Origin: JAHFOW01 sp964370795
GTDB lineage: Bacteria; Planctomycetota; Brocadiia; Brocadiales; Brocadiaceae
DNA length: 9,096 nt
Direction: 5' to 3'
NCBI GenBank assembly: GCA_964370795.1
Contig: CAYJME010000139.1
Location: 1-9,096, forward strand
The translations under genes were made by a program, and so were the position numbers. The notes under the pieces were generated by a model. The model was not told the origin of the DNA and did no database searches. It saw nothing but the letters and a program-made list of their open reading frames with translations. Shown piece by piece: positions 1 through 5,615 of this stretch; position 1 is the first letter of the stretch, and each line of letters begins with the position of its first letter.

Positions 1-184
1 ATCTTATTTTGCCCCTTTGGGGCGTATAGTATGTAAAAGAATTGATAGCATGGATAAATCCATGCGTACAATTTTTATCGTGGGGTCTGTAGGCGCAGTT
101 TTAATCATGCCACACATACACCCACATGTTTGTAGAAATTGAATTCAAATACAAAGGAAGCTCCGTAGGAGCGACCTGGAAAAT
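1..184. repeat. Gene-free leader with clustered short palindromes
   Basis: No coding frame is supported here. The stretch holds perfect short inverted repeats: GCCCC/GGGGC at 11-23 with a TTT loop; GCATGGAT/ATCCATGC at 48-65 with an AA loop; the palindrome TTGAATTCAA at 139-148, flanked by TTTGTA (129-134) and TACAAA (150-155); and GCTCC/GGAGC at 160-172 with a GTA loop. So many palindromes in 170 bases suggests one or more small dispersed repeat elements (REP- or MITE-like), which is an inference. The last palindrome ends 12 bases before the permease start codon. The upstream gene, possibly the binding protein of the importer, is not in view. Confidence 0.5.
42..72 (+). promoter_or_regulatory. 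Possible sigma70-type promoter for the importer operon
   Basis: TTGATA at 42-47 (5 of 6 matches to TTGACA) and TACAAT at 67-72 (5 of 6 matches to TATAAT) are separated by 19 bases, slightly longer than the usual 17. The perfect palindrome at 48-65 fills the spacer almost exactly, so it could be an operator. It may equally be a repeat that happens to sit there. No Fur-box-like sequence is obvious. Confidence 0.25.
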
Positions 185-1837
185 ATGATATTAAATTCAA
201 AAACATTTACCCTCGGATTTTTCTTTGCCCTATTCCTCTGTATTACATTTCTCCCCGTTGCCTGGATGTTTGGCAATTCCATCTATGAACATGGTAATGT
301 ATCGTTCATATACTACCGGGATATTTTTCTCACGCAGAAATATGTGCCTGTTATTATAAATAGCCTCTTGTTTGCCTCTCTTACAACGGTCTTGTCGTGT
401 CTCATGGGCGTCCCCACAGGATTTTTTCTTGCAAAGACACCTATCCCTTTAAATAATTTCTTCAAAGTGTGTTTGCTTATCCCTTTAATTATTCCTTCTT
501 ACACGACAGGAATTGCATGGACAAGTCTCCTCGGCAAAACAGGTTTTTTGAATAACTTCCTGTCCCAATATACGCCGCTTTCACCAGAAACAATCTCAAG
601 TTTTATTTATAGTGTCTATGGCGGCGCATGGGTACTGTCGTTCAATCTCTATCCCGTTGTCATGCTCATAACGGAATATGCGTTAAAAAATATCAATCCA
701 CGGCTTGAAGAGAGCGGATTAGTTACCGGAAACGTTTTTTTAACGATTCGACGAATCACACTACCTCTTATTGCGCCTGCCACCCTTTCAGGTATGATGA
801 TTGTTTTTGTCCTTGCACTCTCTGAATTTGGCATACCTTCTCTCCTGCAAATCAACGTCCTTACAACCCAGGTATTCACCCAATTCAGCGCCTTTTATAA
901 TGAAAGGGCAGCAACTGCAAGTTCCTTTCCCCTCATAGCCATTACCATTGCTTTTTTGATTATAGAACTGATATATTTTCGTGGAAAATCTTTTGAAATA
1001 CTGGGAAGGAAACCATCTGCCGGTACGTTAAAGTACCACCAGAAATGGCTTATCATTCCTGGGGTTGTCTTTTGTGTCTTTACGCTGAGTATATCCATTA
1101 TTATTCCTTTAAGCACCCTTATTGCAGGCGCTCAAACCTTATCTGCGTATTATGACGCCTTTTGTCTTGTAAAAAATAGTATCCAAAGTAGCCTCTTGTT
1201 CGGGGTTATCGGAGCCACACTTTTATCTGTCATCGGTTTTTTTCTGGGGTACCTTTCTGAAAAAATTCGAACCAGAGCGAGAAATGGCATTTCATCATTT
1301 ATCTGGGTATTGTTTGCCATACCGGCGACTGTAATCGGTGTGGGACTTATCAAATTATGTAACAGGCCGGAAGGTTTCTTTCAAGGTATTTACGGTTCCT
1401 GGTGGATTATCATAATCGGCTATGTCGCCCGATTTCTATCGCTCTCCAGCCGAATTATGACAAATTACTTTAAACAAATTCCTGGCTCATTGGAAGACGC
1501 AGGCGCCGTAACGGGTATTTCGTGGTTCAAAATCTTACAAAAGATTTTTTTACCTCTTCTGGCTCAAGGTATAACTGCCACATGGTTAATGTGTTTTATT
1601 TTTTGTATTGGGGAACTGGGCACAACGATACTGCTCTACCCGCCAGGACAGGAAACCCTTCCCATAGCATTGTTCACCAATATGGTAAATAGCCCGGAAC
1701 ATATTGTTTCTGCGTTATCAATTATTATTGTGGTTATGACATTATTGCCCGTAGGAATTTTTCTTGGAATTTCAAAATATTTCCACAAAAATAATATTTT
1801 TAGACAGGATTATATTTATTATACTATTACCGTGTAA
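185..1837 (+). CDS. fbpB: Iron(III)-type ABC transporter, fused double permease (FbpB-like)
   Basis: This is an inner-membrane permease of an ABC importer, most like the ferric-iron FbpB/SfuB group, in which two BPD permease domains are fused in one chain. The 550 residues contain about 12 hydrophobic segments, roughly at 10-29, 60-85, 95-115, 145-165, 198-222, 248-265, 289-312, 335-357, 370-390, 405-421, 462-486 and 508-530. Each half carries the EAA loop that docks on the ATPase: EESGLVTG...ITLP at about 175-194 and EDAGAVTG...IFLP at about 437-457. Length is normal for the family. The ATG at 185 is favoured because the hydrophobic N-terminus starts directly. The ribosome site is unclear: AGGAG at 167-171 is 13 bases away and CTGGA at 176-180 only 4. 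The cognate ATPase follows on the same strand. Substrate is inferred: iron is likeliest, but thiamine, phosphonate or polyamine relatives are not excluded. Confidence 0.85.
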   Translation: MILNSKTFTLGFFFALFLCITFLPVAWMFGNSIYEHGNVSFIYYRDIFLTQKYVPVIINSLLFASLTTVLSCLMGVPTGFFLAKTPIPLNNFFKVCLLIPLIIPSYTTGIAWTSLLGKTGFLNNFLSQYTPLSPETISSFIYSVYGGAWVLSFNLYPVVMLITEYALKNINPRLEESGLVTGNVFLTIRRITLPLIAPATLSGMMIVFVLALSEFGIPSLLQINVLTTQVFTQFSAFYNERAATASSFPLIAITIAFLIIELIYFRGKSFEILGRKPSAGTLKYHQKWLIIPGVVFCVFTLSISIIIPLSTLIAGAQTLSAYYDAFCLVKNSIQSSLLFGVIGATLLSVIGFFLGYLSEKIRTRARNGISSFIWVLFAIPATVIGVGLIKLCNRPEGFFQGIYGSWWIIIIGYVARFLSLSSRIMTNYFKQIPGSLEDAGAVTGISWFKILQKIFLPLLAQGITATWLMCFIFCIGELGTTILLYPPGQETLPIALFTNMVNSPEHIVSALSIIIVVMTLLPVGIFLGISKYFHKNNIFRQDYIYYTITV

Positions 1838-2016
1838 AATCTTCTTTTTTTGTAAGTTTTATACACCCCCCTTCACCCCCTTTGTTAAGGGGGACACTCT
1901 GAAATCCCCCTTAGAAAAGGGGGACTCAAGGGGTTGTTTCCCTTTGCTTATGGGATTTGGTTGCGGTGTAGCTGTGCTATCATCCTGTGAATCCTGTCTA
2001 AAATTCTAAAATTAAT
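1838..2016. repeat. Hairpin-rich repeat block between the two importer genes
   Basis: This 179-base gap has no convincing gene; an open frame across it (1764-2009) merely overlaps the permease end. It contains two strong C-run/G-run hairpins: CCCCCTT/AAGGGGG at 1876-1893 with loop TGTT, and TCCCCCTT/AAGGGGGA at 1905-1924 with loop AGAA. The two share the CCCCCTT/AAGGGGG core. Further on, ATCCTGT occurs twice nine bases apart (1982-1988 and 1991-1997). Paired C-run/G-run hairpins of this type are common as dispersed intergenic repeats in many bacteria. In RNA they could attenuate or process the transcript between permease and ATPase, but neither is followed by a proper U-tract, so a strong terminator is unlikely. 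Confidence 0.6.
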
Positions 2017-3069
2017 ATGCTTTCACTTGAATTAAAAAATTTGAGAAAATCCTTCAACAGAAAAGAAATTGTTAGGGGGATATCGCTTGAGGTTGAAAAA
2101 GGACAACTCCTTGCCTTGTTAGGCCCATCAGGCTGCGGCAAGACAACAACCATGAGGATCATTGGCGGTCTTGATACGCCCGATGGTGGTGAAATCCGGA
2201 TAGAAGGCGTGATTGCTCACCAGGGACACAAAACCATGATCTCGCAAAAACAGAGGTGTGTTGGGATGGTGTTTCAAGACCTCGCCCTGTGGCCACACAT
2301 GACTGTATCAGAAAACATTGAATTTGGATTAAAGGCAAGGAAACTGGCCAGGACAGAGAGGAGAAAAAAAATTGCGGCAGTCCTCGGTAAACTTAATATA
2401 GAAAAGTACGCCGGGGTATATCCGGGCAAACTTTCCGGCGGTCAGCAACAATTAGTCGCCATTGCACGCGCTATCATTACCGGGCCAAAGTTACTGCTCA
2501 TGGACGAACCCCTATCTAATATCGATATAAAACTCCGTGAAGATATCCGGCAGGAGATCAAACGCATCCAGAAAGAAACACAAATTACGACTGTTTACGT
2601 GACTCATGACCAGGAAGACGCATTTTTGCTGGCGAACAAGGTAGCGGTGATGAATGAGGGAAGCATAGAGCAAACCGGAAGTCCTGAGGAAATTTATTCC
2701 TCTCCGCAGTCGCTTTTCGTAGCAGGTTTCATTGGTGAATCCACGATACTCACGGTAAAGATTATTGATAAGGATAGGATTCTCACGCCATGGGGCGAGC
2801 TGACCTGTCATACAAAAAATTACGAAACAGGCGACGGATTCCTTTTTTTCAGGCCACACGAGGTGAAAATTGCAGATGACGGACGTTTTACCGGCGTCGT
2901 TACCAGCAGAAACTTTATCGGTGAGTGGTATAGGTATCGTATTTCAACGCCCGCCGGCGGAGAAATTAAATCGTATAGTCAGGCGTTGTACGAGGTTGGG
3001 CAATCTGTAAAATTCTCAATCACGAAAATGGCTATATTTCCACAAGAGAAGTCAGCACCGCCTGCATAG
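2017..3069 (+). CDS. fbpC: Iron(III)-type ABC transporter ATP-binding protein (FbpC-like)
   Basis: This cytoplasmic ATPase drives the importer whose permease is encoded just upstream. The 350 residues have the full nucleotide-binding set: Walker A GPSGCGKTT at 36-44, Q-loop Gln87 in FQDLALWP, ABC signature LSGGQQQ at 139-145, Walker B LLLMDEP at 159-165, D-loop LSNID at 166-170 and switch His197 in THDQEDA. The region from about 240 onward fits the TOBE-type regulatory domain of the FbpC/PotA/MalK branch, and the length is normal. One mild oddity is that the residue after LSGGQQQ is Leu rather than the usual Arg (LVAIARA instead of RVALARA). No clear Shine-Dalgarno precedes the ATG. Together with the repeat block in the gap, this leaves open whether it is co-translated with the permease. 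FbpC is the best fit, while other substrates of this ATPase branch are possible. Confidence 0.88.
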   Translation: MLSLELKNLRKSFNRKEIVRGISLEVEKGQLLALLGPSGCGKTTTMRIIGGLDTPDGGEIRIEGVIAHQGHKTMISQKQRCVGMVFQDLALWPHMTVSENIEFGLKARKLARTERRKKIAAVLGKLNIEKYAGVYPGKLSGGQQQLVAIARAIITGPKLLLMDEPLSNIDIKLREDIRQEIKRIQKETQITTVYVTHDQEDAFLLANKVAVMNEGSIEQTGSPEEIYSSPQSLFVAGFIGESTILTVKIIDKDRILTPWGELTCHTKNYETGDGFLFFRPHEVKIADDGRFTGVVTSRNFIGEWYRYRISTPAGGEIKSYSQALYEVGQSVKFSITKMAIFPQEKSAPPA

Positions 3070-3111
3070 CTTTACGGGTTCATGAATGCTCTCCCTTCAC
3101 AGCAATCTTTA

Positions 3112-3130
3112 AACTTCTGCGATAGAAGTT
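3112..3130. terminator. Hairpin between convergent genes, possible weak bidirectional terminator
   Basis: AACTTCT (3112-3118) and AGAAGTT (3124-3130) form a perfect 7-bp stem with a 5-base loop. It lies between the end of the ATPase gene (+) and the stop codon of the small YD protein (-), where a shared terminator is expected. No clear T-run follows on either strand, and the stem is AT-rich, so the call is tentative. Confidence 0.3.
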
Positions 3131-3603
3131 CAATTACCGGAAATCCTGCTCATCACGATATGGATATTTTTCTTTTTACCCTCTTTAAGCCGTATTGTTT
3201 TTTTTACAGTATAATACCCTTCTTTCGTTGCAGTGATTACATAGGTATCTGTCCACAAATGAGTAAACTCAAAGAGCCCCCCTGCATCAGTAGTTGTGGA
3301 CATTGCTACATTTATTCCTTTCCCTTTGACCCTGATACCTGCAGATTCAATTGGATTGTTGTCGGTATCCACAACATTACCATATATCTCGCCATTTCCC
3401 TGGGGAGTTGTAGTCATGGTGAGTCTGTTTCCAGCGGCGTCGTACGTATATGTTGTGGTTGTGCCGTTTCCATAATCCATCGTGGTGAGACGGTTGAGGT
3501 CATCGTACGTATAGGTAATAGTGTCAGCAAAGGATAATGCAGAGGACATTATCATGAGCAGGACAACAAATACGCATGTTACTATCTTTAACCTGAAAAA
3601 CAT
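3130..3603 (-). CDS. Small secreted YD-repeat protein with carboxypeptidase-regulatory-like domain
   Basis: This 157-residue exported protein is of unknown role. Residues 1-26 are a signal peptide: Arg4 and Lys6, a hydrophobic core at about 7-23, then ALSFA before a likely cleavage site. Residues 29-66 hold two Rhs/YD repeats (YTYDDLNRLTTMDYGNG and YTYDAAGNRLT). From about 72 to 152 there is a beta-sandwich domain of the carboxypeptidase-regulatory-like/CNA-B kind, with GNVVDTDNNPIESAGIRV, TTTDAGGLFEF, YVITATKEGY and a closing NIHIVM strand. The start is well supported: GGAGGT at 3610-3615 lies 6 bases before the ATG. With its own signal and ribosome site it reads as a complete gene, not a broken piece of the large Rhs gene, whose YD motifs it shares. 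The divergent toxin-antitoxin pair separates the two. Possible roles are an adhesin or surface accessory; this is inference. Confidence 0.75.
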   Translation of the reverse strand: MFFRLKIVTCVFVVLLMIMSSALSFADTITYTYDDLNRLTTMDYGNGTTTTYTYDAAGNRLTMTTTPQGNGEIYGNVVDTDNNPIESAGIRVKGKGINVAMSTTTDAGGLFEFTHLWTDTYVITATKEGYYTVKKTIRLKEGKKKNIHIVMSRISGN

Positions 3604-3609
3604 ATTTTT

Positions 3610-3615
3610 ACCTCC
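3610..3615 (-). promoter_or_regulatory. Strong Shine-Dalgarno of the small YD protein
   Basis: On the - strand the sequence GGAGGT lies 6 bases upstream of the ATG at 3603. It is the best ribosome site in the window and fixes the start of this gene. Confidence 0.7.
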
Positions 3616-3635
3616 ATCGTATTAAAGGTTATCTC

Positions 3636-3664
3636 TTGACAAAGAAAGACGTATCCGTTAGAAA
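3636..3664 (+). promoter_or_regulatory. Candidate sigma70 promoter of the toxin-antitoxin pair
   Basis: A perfect TTGACA at 3636-3641 is followed after 17 bases by TAGAAA at 3659-3664, which matches TATAAT at 4 of 6 positions. The expected start of transcription would leave a leader of about 35 bases before the antitoxin ATG at 3706. It sits in the divergent gap between the small YD gene and the antitoxin. No clear operator palindrome for autoregulation was found beside it. Confidence 0.4.
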
Positions 3665-3705
3665 TAAGGTTATATAAAGATTATTTTTTAAACGTAAAAA
3701 CTATT

Positions 3706-3921
3706 ATGAAACAAACAGCTTTAAATGACACTGCTGACATACTCCATAAGATCGAGACTCTTGAAAAAGAGGTTATGGATTTAAAATTATCTGTTCTTAA
3801 AAAGCTTACCACAACTGGTAAAAAAGTTATATCGCTGAAGGGTATTCTCAAAGGTATCGAGATTACTGATGAAGATGTTACTGCCGCAAAAAAATCCCTC
3901 TCTAGCAAAATAAGAATATAA
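3706..3921 (+). CDS. Putative antitoxin of a PIN-toxin pair
   Basis: This small 71-residue protein is probably the antitoxin of the VapC-like toxin that starts 8 bases after its stop. The order (small gene first, tiny gap, PIN gene second) is the classic VapBC layout. Residues about 10-35 form a likely coiled coil with heptad-like spacing of Ile, Leu, Val and Met (ILHKIETLEKEVMDLKLSV). The C-terminal half, ISLKGILKGIEITDEDVTAAKKSL, resembles the tail of many antitoxins, where a short acidic helix plugs the toxin. There is no AbrB, RHH or HTH DNA-binding signature I can recognise, so autoregulation is not evident. No clear Shine-Dalgarno precedes the ATG. The gene is AT-rich compared with the neighbouring Rhs gene, which fits acquisition by transfer. 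I cannot assign it to a named antitoxin family. Confidence 0.7.
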   Translation: MKQTALNDTADILHKIETLEKEVMDLKLSVLKKLTTTGKKVISLKGILKGIEITDEDVTAAKKSLSSKIRI

Positions 3922-3928
3922 ATTCTCT

Positions 3929-4318
3929 ATGAATTTTGTAACGGATACACATGCCCTTCTCTGGTGGTTTACAAACACCCCCAAAATAAGCCCAAAGGTA
4001 TCAATGATTTTTGAGAAATGCGAAAAGGGAGAAACCGTTATCTTTGTCCCTTCGATTGTCATTGCAGAAGCATTAAGCATTTTTGACAAAAAACGCATCT
4101 CTTTTAATTTCAAAAAACTATTTGAAAAAATACATGATAGTGAAAATTTTATACTCATCGCACTTGATTATCCCATCCTACAAAAAATGGTTGCCCTAAA
4201 AGACGTCCCCGAACTGCATGACAAAATAATAGTTTCAACCGCAAAATATCTCAACCTCCCTATAATCACCAAAGATGAAACCCTACAAAATCTTCCCAAT
4301 ATAAAAACCATCTGGTAA
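3929..4318 (+). CDS. vapC: PIN-domain ribonuclease toxin (VapC-like)
   Basis: This 129-residue single-domain PIN protein is expected to be a Mg2+-dependent endoribonuclease acting on cellular RNA when freed from its antitoxin. The acidic metal-binding residues are all present: Asp6 in VTDTHALLWW, Glu47 in IAEALSIF, Asp98 in ELHDKIIVSTA and Asp116 in IITKDETL. The DTHALLWW start and the HDKIIVSTA motif are typical of the group often annotated as 'type II toxin-antitoxin system VapC family toxin'. Length is normal for the family. The small upstream gene, only 7 bases away, is the likely antitoxin and the two are probably translated together, as no strong ribosome site of its own is visible. The gene is complete and appears active. 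The specific RNA target cannot be read from the sequence. Confidence 0.88.
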   Translation: MNFVTDTHALLWWFTNTPKISPKVSMIFEKCEKGETVIFVPSIVIAEALSIFDKKRISFNFKKLFEKIHDSENFILIALDYPILQKMVALKDVPELHDKIIVSTAKYLNLPIITKDETLQNLPNIKTIW

Positions 4319-4442
4319 AAAATACCTGTTACGCTGCTACTCGATGTACTGTTAAGTAAAACTCCTTTGAAATCTTTGTCAGTGGCATAGTATGTTCAAA
4401 TTAAGTGGCACAGGTTGCAAACCCGCAATGAGCATAATACGG
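4319..4442. other. Intergenic gap between convergent toxin and Rhs genes
   Basis: These 124 bases separate the 3' end of the toxin gene (+) from the 3' end of the Rhs gene (-). No gene and no convincing terminator hairpin are visible. AGTGGCA occurs twice (near 4381 and 4404) as a short direct repeat of unknown meaning. There is no immunity-type gene for the Rhs tip here. Confidence 0.5.
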
Positions 4443-4985
4443 TCAATTACTAATCAAGCCCCATAAAGTATTAGGTAATAAAATTACATCTTTGTACAAA
4501 TTCCCAACATTACTGGCTGCATCCGTTTTTAGAACGTTTTCCCAATTAACTCCACCAATTCCAACATTATGAATTGCGTTAAAAACAGTTTTTGTTGATT
4601 GTATTTGCTCTGGCAGGCCTCTAATAGCATCGAACATCTCGTATACTCTATAAGCGTTTAAACCAACATCAATTGTTTCTGAGGTTTTTTGATAACCAAG
4701 GGTTCTTGTAAGTACTGATACCATTTCCCCAATCCCACCACCAACTCCTTTAGGACCCTGTATATAGAGACCTCTTACTGCATCAAGAGCGCCATGAATT
4801 GCTTCAAGGGTATTTATCCATGCCTCCCAATACGCAGCCTCGGTTTCCAGCGCTGCTACATAATCATTCCAGGCCATCATAGCTTGTGCTCTATACTCCT
4901 TTTTCCTTCTCTCCCTATCAATCAACCAACTGTGTAATGTATCAGAGCTACCAGAATTATCCTGTGACACGTTCCCCTCCAACGC
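4443..4985 (-). other. Variable C-terminal tip of the Rhs protein, function unassigned
   Basis: About 180 residues follow the core end at VDISGY. The first part (about 211-245 of the downstream frame) is polar and charged with RERRKKEYR. The next part (246-283) is helical with WNDYVAALETEAAYWEAW. A Gly-rich stretch GPKGVGGGIGEMVSVL follows, then an alternating region ending PNTLWGLISN. I see no HNH, ADP-ribosyltransferase, deaminase or metalloprotease signature. It could be a toxin of unknown type or a non-toxic tip. Confidence 0.5.
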
Positions 4986-5615
4986 CGAATATCCGGATAT
5001 ATCAACCAACCTCACCGGATTATTCACCGCATACACATACCTATTCAAACCCTGTCCATCTCGATCATTCCCTGTTATCGGGTCTTTTGCAATAAATCTG
5101 CCAGTTTCGGGCATATAATATCTTGCCCTGATGTACGAAATACCATTCCCTTCATCCATCACCCCATACCTCCCCACGCATTTAAAGGGGTTTGTGGTTG
5201 TGCCGGTACTGTTAGCAAGCCTGCCAAACGAATCGTAGGCATACGCATCGGTAATATTTTCATCGGCGTCGGTTAATGCAACGGCGCTCCCCCGGGAATC
5301 GTAATGGTAATAATATGTCGTGCCATCGGGCAGTATCTTTGATAGTAAGCCAAGACCGTAGACATAGTAAGCGGTAATATCACCGCTGTCATCCGTTTCT
5401 GCAAGCACATTGCTCAGGCTCCCGTTGGTATCCAGGACGTACCGCGTGGTTGTTTCCTCATCTGTCTTTTCAAGCCTGTTGCCTATGCCATCGTACCGGT
5501 ATTCAGCAAGCGCCCCATCGATGTTGCTCTGAATAAGCCGGTCTTCATAATCATAGGTGAAGGTATCGCTTCCCCTCTTTGTGAGATTCCCATTGGCGTC
5601 GTACTTATTAGCCAT
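4443..5615 (-). CDS. Rhs protein C-terminal part: YD repeats, Rhs core and variable tip
   Basis: This frame (390 residues from the ATG at 5615) is the downstream part of the large Rhs gene, cut off by the in-frame TAG at 5832-5834. The same frame is open without another stop from that TAG down to 5615, reading YTYDDAGRLTAI and further YD repeats. The ATG has no Shine-Dalgarno and begins inside a YD repeat (MANKYDANGNLTKRG), so it is probably not a natural start. Residues about 5-65 are YD repeats. Residues 84-210 are the Rhs core, with YIRARYYMPETGRF at 161-174, KDPI and the closing YVYAVNNPVRLVDISGY. Residues 211-390 are a tip of about 180 residues with a charged, Trp/Ala-rich helical start and a Gly-rich middle. 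I recognise no toxin catalytic motif in the tip. In Rhs proteins the core normally closes the shell and the tip is the variable effector. Confidence 0.8.
   Translation of the reverse strand: MANKYDANGNLTKRGSDTFTYDYEDRLIQSNIDGALAEYRYDGIGNRLEKTDEETTTRYVLDTNGSLSNVLAETDDSGDITAYYVYGLGLLSKILPDGTTYYYHYDSRGSAVALTDADENITDAYAYDSFGRLANSTGTTTNPFKCVGRYGVMDEGNGISYIRARYYMPETGRFIAKDPITGNDRDGQGLNRYVYAVNNPVRLVDISGYSALEGNVSQDNSGSSDTLHSWLIDRERRKKEYRAQAMMAWNDYVAALETEAAYWEAWINTLEAIHGALDAVRGLYIQGPKGVGGGIGEMVSVLTRTLGYQKTSETIDVGLNAYRVYEMFDAIRGLPEQIQSTKTVFNAIHNVGIGGVNWENVLKTDAASNVGNLYKDVILLPNTLWGLISN

Noticed and set aside
1876..1924. C-run/G-run hairpins as a rho-independent terminator of the permease gene
   Set aside because: The stems are strong but no U-run follows, and the ATPase gene downstream needs transcription through them.
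1764..2009. 81-residue + strand frame over the permease end and intergenic gap
   Set aside because: Most of it is low-complexity translation of the hairpin repeats and the permease tail in another frame; there is no family resemblance.
3082..3537. 151-residue + strand frame
   Set aside because: It is antisense to the small YD protein, which has a signal peptide and a strong ribosome site.
5615..5615. ATG at 5615 as the start of an independent Rhs-core gene
   Set aside because: It lies inside a YD repeat, has no Shine-Dalgarno, and the frame is open upstream to the amber with matching repeats.
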